This document shows, one piece after another, positions 35,847-45,451 of a DNA stretch of 64,000 nt (position 1 is its first letter; every line of letters starts with the position of its first letter). The notes under the pieces are model-generated. The model ran no database searches, was not told the origin of the DNA, and saw nothing but the letters and a program-made list of their open reading frames with translations. This DNA is from Flavobacteriaceae bacterium (GTDB lineage Bacteria; Bacteroidota; Bacteroidia; Flavobacteriales; Flavobacteriaceae): NCBI GenBank assembly GCA_027073495.1, contig JALSVQ010000011.1, positions 1 to 64,000 on the forward strand. Reading direction: 5' to 3'. The position numbers and the translations under genes are program-made.

Positions 35847-38800
35847 CTATTCAAAACGCACCCTTGGACGGTCTTTCCAAAGCACACGTTCTGTAGCGTC
35901 ATTCAATTGTTTTTCTAATGTTTCTGTTTCTTTTATTTCAATATCGTTTTTTGAAAAATACACATTGGTTGCAATTGAATCTCCTGCTTCTTCTTCTAAT
36001 GCTATTAGGTGTAGTTTCCATACCTTTTTATAGTTATTTTGATTGCGCTTGGTCTTAAAATAATAAACTTTATAAGCTTTATTTTTAATAGTAATTGTTC
36101 TGTTTTCAATATATTCTAAACTGTCTTTTTTCGCATCATAATTACTAGACTCAAACAAAAGACTTTTTGCGATATGTTTTTGAGTCGCATATTGTTTTGG
36201 AAACTGATCGGTTTTATGAATATCTTGCAACGCTACATAAAGTTTCCAAGCACTTTTATAATTAGAAGCAACAGTATCTAACAGTTTTGTGTTTATTGGC
36301 GCTCCATTTGCTATTGCAAGTGTCAAAATATTAACTTGCACATCCTCATCTTCTACTTTTTCTATTTTGTTTAAAAAGTCTTTTACTAACTTCTCTTTTC
36401 GAAATGGATATAGCAGTTTGGTGTACTGTACCAATTCATCTGCACCATTATTATAAGAATAGCCATCATCTTGTGTGTATTTGGCACTTAATTGTCGTTT
36501 TAATTCTATTTTGGCTTTGGTTAAAATTTGTTTTCTAAAGTTCTTATATATTTTATTTTTTACATAAGCACTGTCTTTTAACTGTGTCAGTAAATCATAA
36601 ATTGGTAAACTATATTCTTGCACTGTAGTGTAATTCAACAAATCTGGATAGAGCTTTTTAGCAAGTACTAATGAATCACTAAAATAAGAAAATAGATAAT
36701 TAATATCACTAGATTCCGTGGTCAATGGAATGTCTTCTTCAAGTAGTTTTTTTATTTTAGCTATAAAACGGGTATCTTTTCTTAAAGCATAAGCCTCCAA
36801 AACAGCTTGTTGCGCAAAGGAATTGTCATACGAATTTAAATACAAACTATCTAAAAACACTGTCACACGCTCATCTTCTATGGCTCCCATTTCTCCAATT
36901 AAATAGGTGCGAATATCTTGCTTGTCTTTTGGAAATTCAAAATTAGAAATTACATCTTTTAAAACAGGAATATGTTTTTTGGTAAATTTAAGTAATTGAT
37001 ATGAATCAAAAACTAAACTGTCATTGGCACGTAAGGCTTTCATAAAAGCAGGTACTTTGTCTTCAAATAGTGGTTTCCCAAAAACAGTATCTTTAGGCTT
37101 AAATGAATCGTAAAATTCTGTAACATAATTACTTGGAGGAATTAAGGTGTCAAGTAATGTTTTGAGGTTGTATGTCACACCATTGGCTACTATTTTTTTG
37201 ACTTTCACCAAACGATTGGTATTGGTGTCAATAAGCGTTATATTAAGTTCGGGATTCCCAAATTTATCTTTTCCTGTATGGCGTTTTTTAATAATATAAG
37301 TACGTGTGTTTTTATAGTAATCATAAGAATCTTGCCATAAAGAATCGATGTTTGGATAAGAATCAAAATCATTATATTTATAGATACTCACATTTATAGT
37401 TTCATTGGCTGGTGATGTGTATTGATTTTCACGGCTAAAAGATTTGTATAATTTTTTATCTGATCCATTATCTTCATAGCTTTGATAGTATTTTTGATAA
37501 ACATTTGGTGGTTTAACAAATGTTTTAGTCGAAAAATACATTGTTGTATCTTTCACTGTTTCAAACTTCTCTTTGTAACTTGGTGCAGCTGTTTGAAAAG
37601 AGTCAAAATAGTTATTTGCTTGTTTGAAATTTTTTCCTACATAACCAAGTAAGTAGTAGCGACCGGCTTGCAATGTGGTTTTTAAATACAAGGAGTCGTG
37701 TTTTATACTATCAAAAACTTGATGTGATACATAAATCGGATTCGGATTAGCAGTATATTTTCCTTCGGGAATGGCTAGTTTTAATGTTTTATAAAAACGC
37801 CGTTGAATCTGTTTTACCTCAAAAGCATCTTCTTCTATATAGTCAACGTCATTATACTCTTGCTCTTCCATAAAATAATACGAATCAGTCAATTTATCAT
37901 AGGCTTGTATCAAACGTTTTCCTTGTCTGTTTTTGTTATCAAAAGTATAAAAATCAGGAACTTGAAGTTTAAATTCATTATGCAAAGCAGTAACTGGAAC
38001 CAGTTTATCTTTTACAGCTTTTAGTTTTAACGAATCAAAAACCTCATCACCATATTGGAGTACAAAATCTTTTTTTCCGCCCATTTTGACTACAATTATC
38101 TCTAATGGTGTCAAGAAAATAGCGTAGCGTTGATAGTCTCCATTTTTAGTTTTATTAACAATAGCAACACCCTCAAAACCATTATTTGTAATGGGTTTTT
38201 GACTAATTATTTTACCTGGAATACTCTCATAAAGTATTTTTTCTATTGATTTAAAATCAAAGGTTTTATCTTTATTTAAAACATCAAAGGTATTGATACG
38301 CGTTACAATAACAAAAGCACCATTAGTCAAATCTGGGCTCATATAAATACGATTGCCTTGAATACCGAGTTCTGTAAACTCAAAAGGCGCTTTGAGACTA
38401 ACAAAACCATCTGGAGTAACAACTGGTTTATAAGGCTCTTTTTTAAATTTTGTCTCAAACTTTTCTTTCATTGTTTTGGCATATGCTGTCTCTTCAGATT
38501 TATAAGGTTTTACAGTATATCCTTTGCTTCGCAACAAAGCGATAGCGCCATTTTCTGCAGGGAGATGTGCCGCGCCAATAGCAGCAAAAACCGTTTTGCC
38601 TTTTTGCATAACACTATCAAGCGTGTGCATCATTTTTTTATTGCGTTCCCAAAGCATGTATTTATTATGCCAATCAGTATAACCTCCTCTATTTAATGAA
38701 TCTATTACATCCAAATCACGATCACGATAAGCATCTTCTAGCAAGGTGTTATAATTTTTTTTTTCTAATTTTTTTTGCAACCAAACCGAAGGCTTGTTTT

Positions 38801-39380
38801 TTATAGAAGTGATACTTGCTCGTTCTGTCAAATACATGGATTCTCTTACATCTTCTAACGATATAGCTTGTTTTCCAAAACGTTTTCCTGTTTGATAAAT
38901 AAACATGTCTAAATAGGTTTCTTCTTCAAAATCTGCTCGCCTGCGTTCGGAACGATAGAGTAAACCATTCATCAACTGTGTATCGTAAGACAAAAACTGG
39001 CTGATCATAAACATTTTTGGGCTTTCCATTTTAAAACCATCGGTATAAAAGCTGTTATTATAGCCTCCAAAACGATTAAGCATAGCTGTCAAACTTGAAG
39101 ATTGATACAAATATTTAATCCACGTATCTGGTGTAGATTCTACCGCAACAGCGTCTACAGAAGCTAAGGCTTTATAAAAAACATCATCCAAATGAAAGGC
39201 TATTTTTTTGCTAACATGCATCGTGCCGTACAAGTAAGACGGTTTGGTTAAACCATTACCCGTTATTTTCCAAAGTAAATTTTGGTATTGTTTTTGAGGA
39301 ATACTGTTTGTTGCTTCTTGCGCTTGAAAAGTAGTATACATTACTAGAAAAAGTAGTGTAAGAAAGTATTGTTTTTTCAT
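35847..39380 (-). CDS. TraB/GumN family protein with a giant C-terminal extension
   Basis: 1,177 residues. A signal peptide (to FQAQ) is followed by a TraB/GumN domain at about 35-300, shown by LWKITGNGLTKPSYLYGTMHVS (the GTxH motif), VAVESTPD and FAAIGAAHLPAENGAIALLRSKGYTV (the second GxxH motif). TraB proteins resemble Tiki-type metalloproteases. Most relatives end here, near 290 residues; this one carries about 880 more: beta-rich repeats (about 300-760), then helical segments that look HEAT-like (about 780-1,050, e.g. VFLDSLYLNSYDN, QQAVLEAYALRKDTRF). I do not recognise the extension. It is an exported, probably periplasmic, single-gene unit. Whether it is an active protease is inference. 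Confidence 0.82.
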   Translation of the reverse strand: MKKQYFLTLLFLVMYTTFQAQEATNSIPQKQYQNLLWKITGNGLTKPSYLYGTMHVSKKIAFHLDDVFYKALASVDAVAVESTPDTWIKYLYQSSSLTAMLNRFGGYNNSFYTDGFKMESPKMFMISQFLSYDTQLMNGLLYRSERRRADFEEETYLDMFIYQTGKRFGKQAISLEDVRESMYLTERASITSIKNKPSVWLQKKLEKKNYNTLLEDAYRDRDLDVIDSLNRGGYTDWHNKYMLWERNKKMMHTLDSVMQKGKTVFAAIGAAHLPAENGAIALLRSKGYTVKPYKSEETAYAKTMKEKFETKFKKEPYKPVVTPDGFVSLKAPFEFTELGIQGNRIYMSPDLTNGAFVIVTRINTFDVLNKDKTFDFKSIEKILYESIPGKIISQKPITNNGFEGVAIVNKTKNGDYQRYAIFLTPLEIIVVKMGGKKDFVLQYGDEVFDSLKLKAVKDKLVPVTALHNEFKLQVPDFYTFDNKNRQGKRLIQAYDKLTDSYYFMEEQEYNDVDYIEEDAFEVKQIQRRFYKTLKLAIPEGKYTANPNPIYVSHQVFDSIKHDSLYLKTTLQAGRYYLLGYVGKNFKQANNYFDSFQTAAPSYKEKFETVKDTTMYFSTKTFVKPPNVYQKYYQSYEDNGSDKKLYKSFSRENQYTSPANETINVSIYKYNDFDSYPNIDSLWQDSYDYYKNTRTYIIKKRHTGKDKFGNPELNITLIDTNTNRLVKVKKIVANGVTYNLKTLLDTLIPPSNYVTEFYDSFKPKDTVFGKPLFEDKVPAFMKALRANDSLVFDSYQLLKFTKKHIPVLKDVISNFEFPKDKQDIRTYLIGEMGAIEDERVTVFLDSLYLNSYDNSFAQQAVLEAYALRKDTRFIAKIKKLLEEDIPLTTESSDINYLFSYFSDSLVLAKKLYPDLLNYTTVQEYSLPIYDLLTQLKDSAYVKNKIYKNFRKQILTKAKIELKRQLSAKYTQDDGYSYNNGADELVQYTKLLYPFRKEKLVKDFLNKIEKVEDEDVQVNILTLAIANGAPINTKLLDTVASNYKSAWKLYVALQDIHKTDQFPKQYATQKHIAKSLLFESSNYDAKKDSLEYIENRTITIKNKAYKVYYFKTKRNQNNYKKVWKLHLIALEEEAGDSIATNVYFSKNDIEIKETETLEKQLNDATERVLWKDRPRVRFE

Positions 39381-39447
39381 ATGTGAAATTTAGAACTTTA
39401 AAGTTAACATTTAAATACAAATAAACAAGTATCTCTTGATTTTTTAT

Positions 39448-39455
39448 TAAGTTTG
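39448..39455 (+). promoter_or_regulatory. -7 promoter element (TAAGTTTG) for the histidine kinase
   Basis: TAnnTTTG, 17 bases before the ATG at 39473, giving a very short leader. Confidence 0.5.
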
Positions 39456-39472
39456 CTAGAAATACATAATAT

Positions 39473-40924
39473 ATGCACTTTAAAAATTTATCCTTACGTA
39501 CCAGATTATTTTTAGCTATGATTTTCTTGGTAATAATTGCTTCTATTTTGATTGTAATAGTTACCATTACACAATACAAAGAGCAAGGAAAAGATTATAA
39601 TGAAGGGCGTTTGAATCGTAAAGGGAATGCTATTAAAAAAAATGTAGATTATGTATTGAGTAAAACTACATTTGAGGTAAAGCCCGAAAAGCTTGCTGCT
39701 ATTTTCAAAGACAAAATCAATGAACTCTCTGAAATTCATAGTTTACCACTCAATATCTATGACCTCAGCGGGAATATTTTAATAAGTTCTAAAGGGTATT
39801 TTTCTAAAAAAAACAAACCCTTGAAACTTGCCGATTCTATACTGGCTAAACTCGAGAATAGTACAAATAAACAAGTGGTCTATAAGCTTTATTTTAATGA
39901 CCACACAAGGCATGTCGTTTACACATATCTCAATGATGAAAAATTTAAACCCATAGCCATCTTAAATGTTCCATATATAGAAGACAATTCTTTTAACAAT
40001 AAAGAACTCAATGAATTTTTGAACAAACTTACCATTGCTTATATTTTTGTATTGCTAATTGGGATAACATTAGCCTATTTTCTAGCACAATACATTACTC
40101 AAAAGATAAAAGAAGTCAGCGATAAAATACAACAGACCCAACTGCATAAAAAAAATCAGCGTATAGAAGTCAATAATGCATCAGAAGAAATAGCAATACT
40201 AGTTAATGCCTACAACAGTATGATTGATGAGTTGGAAGAAAGTGCACAAAAATTAGCGCAAACAGAACGCGAACATGCGTGGCGAGAAATGGCAAAACAA
40301 GTTGCCCATGAGATAAAAAACCCACTGACTCCAATGCGTCTTACAATACAGAGTTTTCAGCGAAAATTTGACGCAAACAAGCCAACTGCCAAGGCAGAAC
40401 TCAATGAGTTTAGCAATATGTTAATCACACAAATAGATACAATGAGTAGTATAGCATCTGCTTTTTCAGATTTTGCCAAAATGCCAACTCAACATAAAGA
40501 ATTTCTAAATATTACAGAAACCATAAAACATAGTATCGACTTGTTTGGAAAGCCCTATATTTCGTATTTTCACGAAACAAAAGCCACCTATGCCAATGCT
40601 GATAAAACACAACTCACACGTATTGTAACCAATTTGATAAAAAACGCCAATCAAGCATTAGAAGATCAAGAAAACCCTAAAATAGAAGTCAATCTATTGG
40701 ATAATGGAACCGCCTTTAGTATTAAGGTCGCAGACAATGGTGTCGGCATACCCGAAGCATTAAAAGATAAGATTTTTGAACCCAAATTCACAACAAAATC
40801 TAGTGGAATGGGATTAGGACTTCCGATGATAAAAAAAATAATAGAATCGTATAAAGGAAGTATTCATTTTAGCTCTACGGTAAATAAAGGAACTGTCTTT
40901 ACGGTTACAATTCCTAAAAAATAA
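39473..40924 (+). CDS. NtrY-like sensor histidine kinase
   Basis: 483 residues: a membrane helix (about 12-33), an extracytoplasmic sensor (34-185), a second helix (187-208), a HAMP domain (205-258), a dimerisation/H box EMAKQVAHEIKNPLTPM (H279), N box NLIKNANQAL, G1 VADNGVGIP and G2 SSGMGLGLPM. The H box and the KNPLTP context are typical of NtrY/sigma-54-linked kinases. No response regulator gene is adjacent, so its partner is elsewhere. It is followed 40 bp later by an enoyl-CoA hydratase gene, with no clear functional link. Confidence 0.93.
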   Translation: MHFKNLSLRTRLFLAMIFLVIIASILIVIVTITQYKEQGKDYNEGRLNRKGNAIKKNVDYVLSKTTFEVKPEKLAAIFKDKINELSEIHSLPLNIYDLSGNILISSKGYFSKKNKPLKLADSILAKLENSTNKQVVYKLYFNDHTRHVVYTYLNDEKFKPIAILNVPYIEDNSFNNKELNEFLNKLTIAYIFVLLIGITLAYFLAQYITQKIKEVSDKIQQTQLHKKNQRIEVNNASEEIAILVNAYNSMIDELEESAQKLAQTEREHAWREMAKQVAHEIKNPLTPMRLTIQSFQRKFDANKPTAKAELNEFSNMLITQIDTMSSIASAFSDFAKMPTQHKEFLNITETIKHSIDLFGKPYISYFHETKATYANADKTQLTRIVTNLIKNANQALEDQENPKIEVNLLDNGTAFSIKVADNGVGIPEALKDKIFEPKFTTKSSGMGLGLPMIKKIIESYKGSIHFSSTVNKGTVFTVTIPKK

Positions 40925-40964
40925 TATTACCTTTACTGCATCATAAAAAAATTAGAAAAAAACA

Positions 40965-41738
40965 ATGGAATTAGAAAATATAATACGCAAACAAGAAAAT
41001 GGCATTGCTACACTAACTATCAATAGACCAAAAGTACTCAATGCACTAAACAAAAAGACAATATTAGAACTCAGTCAAGCACTGGATAGCATACAAAATG
41101 ACAACAACACCAAAGTGGTTATCATAACAGGAAGTGGTAGCAAGGCGTTTGTTGCTGGTGCAGATATTTCAGAATTTGCTAGCTTTGACACTACGCAAGG
41201 AGCAGCATTAGCGCGCGAAGGACAAGCATTATTATTTGATAAAATAGCAAATTTTAGCAAACCCGTGATTGCAGCTGTAAATGGTTACGCCCTTGGTGGT
41301 GGACTTGAACTAGCCATGGCATCGCACATTCGTATTGTTGCTGACAATGCTATAATGGGACTCCCTGAAGTTTCTTTGGGTGTTATTCCTGGTTATGGTG
41401 GAACACAGCGTTTGGCACAACTTGTAGGCAAAGGTAAAGCTATGGAGCTCATCATAACAGCAGGAAAAATGGATGCTAACACCGCATTGCAATACGGCTT
41501 GGCAAATCACGTAGTTGCTCAAGAAGAACTGCTTGTCTTTACAGAAAAAATAGCAGGAAAGATAATGCGCAATTCACCGCAAGCAGTAGCTGTAGCCATA
41601 CAAGCCATAAATGCTAACTACAACCATGCTGTGAATGGTTTTGAAGAAGAAATAGCTTTGTTTGGCTCATGTTTTGGTACATCAGACTTTAAGGAAGGTA
41701 CAAGTGCTTTCTTAGAAAAAAGAAAGCCAAAGTTTTAA
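40965..41738 (+). CDS. Enoyl-CoA hydratase/isomerase family protein
   Basis: 257 residues, crotonase fold. The oxyanion-hole segments are AFVAGADISEF and AAVNGYALGGGLELAMASH. The two catalytic glutamates of true hydratases are visible: the E of GGGLELA and the E of GLPEVSLGVIPGYGGTQRL. It most likely hydrates 3-hydroxyacyl/crotonyl-CoA substrates in fatty-acid or amino-acid breakdown, but exact chain-length specificity is not readable. It starts 40 bp after the histidine kinase and 9 bp before a pentapeptide-repeat gene. Confidence 0.92.
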   Translation: MELENIIRKQENGIATLTINRPKVLNALNKKTILELSQALDSIQNDNNTKVVIITGSGSKAFVAGADISEFASFDTTQGAALAREGQALLFDKIANFSKPVIAAVNGYALGGGLELAMASHIRIVADNAIMGLPEVSLGVIPGYGGTQRLAQLVGKGKAMELIITAGKMDANTALQYGLANHVVAQEELLVFTEKIAGKIMRNSPQAVAVAIQAINANYNHAVNGFEEEIALFGSCFGTSDFKEGTSAFLEKRKPKF

Positions 41739-41747
41739 TGAATAAAA

Positions 41748-42308
41748 ATGCAACTACACTACGATAAAACAATAGAAAATACCGATTTCAGCACCTTCAA
41801 AAAAGGGGAATATGACAACTGTACTTTTAGCAATTGTACTTTTGTTGAAGCCGATTTATCTCATAGTGTTTTTACAGATTGCAGTTTTGAAAACTGTGAT
41901 TTGAGCAATGCTCAAATACAAAAAACACAGTTTAACGATGTGCAATTTTCAGCTTGCAAAATGCTTGGTTTAGCGTTTGAAAAAGTAGAAAAACTCCTTT
42001 TAGCATTTAATTTTGATAATTGTCAACTTGATTTTTCCTCATTTTATGAACTCAAAATCAAAAAGACCAAGTTTATCAATTGTAGTTTGAAAGCTGTAGA
42101 TTTTGGTGCTGCGATACTCACGACTAGTGATTTTTCTAACAGCAATCTCGATGGTGCTGTCTTTGAATCTGCAAATTTGGAACAAGTTGATTTTAGAACG
42201 GCTACAAATTTCAGTATTATACCCAATCAAGTGAAACTCAAAGGTGCTCGCTTTTCCAAATGCAATTGTGCAGGACTGCTTAGTGATTTGAATTTAAAAA
42301 TAGATTGA
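41748..42308 (+). CDS. Pentapeptide-repeat protein
   Basis: 186 residues built of A(D/N)Lxx-type five-residue repeats (YDNCTFSNCTFVEADLSHSVF at the start, then SNLDGAVFESANLEQVDFRTA). They should fold as a right-handed quadrilateral beta helix with a cysteine-rich inner face. It has an interruption in the middle (KMLGLAFEKVEKLLLAFNFD) that divides the helix into two coils, as in the Qnr/McbG-like group, which can bind DNA gyrase. The role here is inference. It lies 9 bp after the enoyl-CoA hydratase gene and faces the SUF genes. Confidence 0.85.
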   Translation: MQLHYDKTIENTDFSTFKKGEYDNCTFSNCTFVEADLSHSVFTDCSFENCDLSNAQIQKTQFNDVQFSACKMLGLAFEKVEKLLLAFNFDNCQLDFSSFYELKIKKTKFINCSLKAVDFGAAILTTSDFSNSNLDGAVFESANLEQVDFRTATNFSIIPNQVKLKGARFSKCNCAGLLSDLNLKID

Positions 42309-42322
42309 GTTTGAGTTTTGAT

Positions 42323-42658
42323 TTACAAAAAACCCAATTCTAATTTAGCTTCTTCACTCATCATATCTTTATCCCAAGGCGGATCAAAAGTAATCTCAAC
42401 TTCAGCTCCGTTTACACCATCCATTTGACGTATTTTTTCTTCTACTTCTTGGGGTAATGACTCGGCAACAGGGCAGTTTGGTGTTGTCAAAGTCATCAAC
42501 ACTTTTACTTTCAAGTCTTCATTAACTAAAACATCATATATCAAACCCAATTCGTAGATATCAACAGGAATTTCTGGATCGTAAATAGTTTTAATAACCT
42601 CAACTATAGCTTCGCCAAGCGCATCTGTATCAATAGTTTCTTCTTTTTTTGTACTCAT
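42323..42658 (-). CDS. DUF59/MIP18-family Fe-S assembly protein (SufT-like)
   Basis: 111 residues from the ATG at 42658; a GTG at 42676 would overlap sufE and is less likely. It is a single MIP18 domain: IKTIYDPEIPVDIYELGLIYDV, then TLTTPNCPVAESLP with the conserved cysteine, and EITFDPPWDKDMMSEEAKLELGFL. Proteins of this type (SufT, PaaD-like) aid maturation of Fe-S proteins. It lies 7 bp after sufE, as in many flavobacterial SUF loci. The remaining suf genes are not in this window. Confidence 0.9.
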   Translation of the reverse strand: MSTKKEETIDTDALGEAIVEVIKTIYDPEIPVDIYELGLIYDVLVNEDLKVKVLMTLTTPNCPVAESLPQEVEEKIRQMDGVNGAEVEITFDPPWDKDMMSEEAKLELGFL

Positions 42659-42665
42659 CAGTTCT

Positions 42666-43082
42666 TTATTTTGCACTATATGCTAATGCATAAAATTTTA
42701 ATTGTTTTATCATCGCTACCAAACCATTGGCACGCGTTGGTGACAAATGCTCTTTTAAGCCTATTTTGTCTACAAAATATAAATCTACATCAACTATTTC
42801 TTGTGGAGAAAAACCGGATAATGCACGTACAAAAAGTGCAATAATACCTTTGGTTATTATGGCATCACTATCTGCTGTGAAGTTTATTTTGTTTGCTGTA
42901 AAATCAGCATGCAACCACACTTTGGACTGACAACCTTTAATCAAATTATCATCCGTTTTGTAGCTTTCATCTATTAGTGGCAAATCGCGTCCAAGTTCAA
43001 TAATGTACTCATAGCGATCCATCCAATCATCAAACATGTCGAATTCTGCTATGATTTCATCTTGAATTTCGTTGCTAGTCAT
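42666..43082 (-). CDS. sufE: SufE, cysteine desulfurase activator
   Basis: 138 residues. SufE accepts sulfur from SufS and hands it to the SufBCD scaffold. Visible features are WMDRYEYIIELGRDLPLIDE, the persulfide cysteine in IKGCQSKVWLHA, and GIIALFVRALSGFSPQEIVDVDLYFVDKIGLKEHLSPTR-type sequence for the partner surface. It is the first gene of a two-gene unit with the SufT-like protein. A 7-1-7 palindrome overlaps its promoter. Confidence 0.95.
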   Translation of the reverse strand: MTSNEIQDEIIAEFDMFDDWMDRYEYIIELGRDLPLIDESYKTDDNLIKGCQSKVWLHADFTANKINFTADSDAIITKGIIALFVRALSGFSPQEIVDVDLYFVDKIGLKEHLSPTRANGLVAMIKQLKFYALAYSAK

Positions 43083-43090
43083 TTTTTGTT

Positions 43091-43109
43091 ATTTAGAATA
43101 ATTCTAAAT
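43091..43109. promoter_or_regulatory. Perfect palindrome on the sufE promoter (Fur-family-like box)
   Basis: ATTTAGAAT, one base, ATTCTAAAT. Its core has the nnnnAATnATTnnnn (7-1-7) layout used by Fur-family metalloregulators such as Fur, PerR and Zur. It lies directly downstream of the -7 box, over the expected start of transcription, where a bound protein would block transcription. An iron-responsive site would fit an Fe-S assembly gene; the regulator's identity is inference. Confidence 0.55.
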
Positions 43110-43110
43110 A

Positions 43111-43118
43111 CAAAAGTA
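43111..43118 (-). promoter_or_regulatory. -7 promoter element (TACTTTTG) for sufE
   Basis: TAnnTTTG on the minus strand, 28 bases before the sufE ATG and one base from the palindrome. Confidence 0.55.
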
Positions 43119-43163
43119 CACAATAATCATTAGCTAATAAAAAAAAGTTTGTGAATTTTTATT

Positions 43164-43191
43164 AGCGCTTAGAATAAAGATATAAAGCGCT
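43164..43191. repeat. Small inverted repeat between sufE and the peptidase gene
   Basis: AGCGCTT, 14 bases, AAGCGCT (7-bp arms). No T run follows, so it is not a typical terminator; it may be an operator or a weak transcription-end structure for the peptidase. Confidence 0.35.
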
Positions 43192-43245
43192 TAGTTAAAA
43201 CAAAAAAGTTTATTCTAACTTATTGAATTTTAGAGTTTAATTCCC

Positions 43246-45426
43246 CTACAAATTCTCTTTAATAAACGCTGTCATTCTTTCATAAAGTTGTCTTCGTGTA
43301 CCGCGTCCTTCATAGATGCCGTGAGTACGATCTGGATAGAACTCGCTATCAAATTGTTTTCCTGCTTTAATAAGCGCATTAACCAATCTAAAACTATTCT
43401 GTACATGTACATTATCATCACCTGTACCGTGTATTAGTAAAAATTTACCTTGCAATTGGTCTGCAAAAAACAAAGGCGAATTATCATCATATCCCGCTGG
43501 ATTTTCTTGTGGCGTTTGCATATAGCGCTCGGTATAAACACTATCATAAAAACGCCAAGAGGTTACTGGTGCTACTGCTATAGCCATTTTGAATGTGTCG
43601 CCTCCTTTAAATAGGCAATTAGAGCTCATAAAACCTCCATAAGACCAACCCCAAATACCAATTCGAGATGCATCAATATAAGGCAAATTACCCAATGTTT
43701 TGGCTGCACTTATTTGATCTTGCACTTCGTATTTCCCGAGTTGTTTATAGGTTACTTTTTTAAATTTAGCTCCTTTCCCTCCCGTTCCTCGAGGATCTAT
43801 ACAAGCAACAATATAGCCTTGATCAGCGAGCATTTGATACCAGTAGTCATTACTACTCATAAAACGATCCATTACTTGTTGATTTCCTGGTCCTGAGTAT
43901 TGATACATCAATAGTGGATATTTTTTATTTGCATCAAAATTAAGTGGTTTTATCATCCACATATTCAGGTTTTGACCGTTTTCGGTATGCAAAACTTGAA
44001 ATTCTTTTGGCGCTATTTTATAGTTTTTTAAAGTAGCTAACAGTGCTTTGTTATTTTTGATTTCACGCAATACTTTTCCCATTTTTCCATCATTTAATGT
44101 GTACGTATTTGGCGTGTTTTTGTCATTAAAAGTATTGATAAAATACTTGTACGTAGCAGCAAAAGCTGCTTTATTGTTTCCTGAATATTTTGTTAATAAT
44201 CTTTTATCGGAACCGTCTAGTTTAATACTATAGATGCTACGAGAGATGCTTCCGTTTTCTGTAGATTGATAAAAAAGTCGTTGTGTTGCCGCATCATAAC
44301 CATAAAAATTGGTCACTTCCCAATTGCCTTTGGTTATTTGTTTAATGAGTTTTCCTTTTTCAGAATAATGATAAATATGATTGTAGCCATCTTGCTCACT
44401 TGTCCAAAGAAAGCTATTGTCTTCTAAAAATGTAAGATTGTCTGTAATATCAATATAAGTATTGTTTTTTTCATTTAAAACAATCTTAGCAAAATTATGT
44501 TCTTTACCATCAATGATATGTAGTTTTAAATCATTTTGATGACGATTTAAAGTAATCACACTTAGTTTATATGGGTCGCTCGTCCATTGTATTCTTGGTA
44601 TATATTCATAATCTCCCAAATCTATATTAAAATCACAAATGTGTTTTTCTCTAAAATTATAAGCTTGAACGGTTACTTTTGAGTTTTTCTCTCCTGCTTT
44701 TGGATATTTAAACGTAACGACTTCTGGATATAAGTTTTCATCATATTTCATCATAGAAAACTCAGGTACTTCGCTCTCATCAAAACGCAAAAAAGCAAGC
44801 ATATCACTGTTTTTATTCCAAGAGAAAGCACGTACAAATGCAAACTCTTCTTCATAAACCCAATCTGTTACACCGTTAATTATCGCATTTTTTCTGCCAT
44901 CAAATGTGATTTGTTTGGTTGTGTTTCGCAATAAATCTTTAACATAAATATTATTATCAAAAACATAAGCTATTTTACTACCATCTGGGGAAAAAAGGGG
45001 TTCTTGAACCTTGTTTTCTGAGAGTAATGTAGCCTTTTTAGTCTTTCTATCGTAAACATAATATGTGCCAAACGTTGAGTAGCGGTAACCACGATCTGCT
45101 GCTGTAAGTAAGAGCAGTTTTTGTTCATCATCAGAAAATGTATAGGATTGAAAAAATGGAATATTTTCTATAGCTGCACTATTGACAATAGTTTGTGTTT
45201 GCTCCGAGTCGGTATAACTACGTGCTACAACTTTTGTAACATTTGTTTCTTGGTCATAAACAAACTCACTATAATGCTCACCATCTTTCATTGGGTGAAG
45301 TTCATTGATATAACTTTGACGGAATGTTCCAGAATAAATAGCATCAAGAGATACAGTTTTTTGCTGTGCTGTAATAGTGATTGTAGCAATAAAAAATGCT
45401 ACAAAAAGTAGATATTGATTTTTCAT
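43246..45426 (-). CDS. S9 family (dipeptidyl peptidase IV-type) serine peptidase
   Basis: 726 residues. A signal peptide (MKNQYLLFVAFFIATITITAQ) and a beta-propeller DPP IV N-terminal domain (about 90-450, with the WVYEEEFAF motif that binds the substrate amino terminus) precede an alpha/beta-hydrolase domain. The catalytic triad is visible: S in GIWGWSYGGFMS, D in GTGDDNVH and H in RTHGIYEG. It should remove N-terminal Xaa-Pro or Xaa-Ala dipeptides from peptides in the periplasm. A single-gene unit with its own promoter box. Confidence 0.94.
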   Translation of the reverse strand: MKNQYLLFVAFFIATITITAQQKTVSLDAIYSGTFRQSYINELHPMKDGEHYSEFVYDQETNVTKVVARSYTDSEQTQTIVNSAAIENIPFFQSYTFSDDEQKLLLLTAADRGYRYSTFGTYYVYDRKTKKATLLSENKVQEPLFSPDGSKIAYVFDNNIYVKDLLRNTTKQITFDGRKNAIINGVTDWVYEEEFAFVRAFSWNKNSDMLAFLRFDESEVPEFSMMKYDENLYPEVVTFKYPKAGEKNSKVTVQAYNFREKHICDFNIDLGDYEYIPRIQWTSDPYKLSVITLNRHQNDLKLHIIDGKEHNFAKIVLNEKNNTYIDITDNLTFLEDNSFLWTSEQDGYNHIYHYSEKGKLIKQITKGNWEVTNFYGYDAATQRLFYQSTENGSISRSIYSIKLDGSDKRLLTKYSGNNKAAFAATYKYFINTFNDKNTPNTYTLNDGKMGKVLREIKNNKALLATLKNYKIAPKEFQVLHTENGQNLNMWMIKPLNFDANKKYPLLMYQYSGPGNQQVMDRFMSSNDYWYQMLADQGYIVACIDPRGTGGKGAKFKKVTYKQLGKYEVQDQISAAKTLGNLPYIDASRIGIWGWSYGGFMSSNCLFKGGDTFKMAIAVAPVTSWRFYDSVYTERYMQTPQENPAGYDDNSPLFFADQLQGKFLLIHGTGDDNVHVQNSFRLVNALIKAGKQFDSEFYPDRTHGIYEGRGTRRQLYERMTAFIKENL

Positions 45427-45451
45427 TATTAGGTTTTTATAAATTTAACTT

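Noticed and set aside
42039-42230. Frames opposite the pentapeptide-repeat gene
   Set aside because: They are shadows of the repeat; the + strand frame has full, regular five-residue repeats.
43164-43191. AGCGCTT inverted repeat as a terminator
   Set aside because: No T run on either side, and the loop is 14 bases; kept only as a small repeat.
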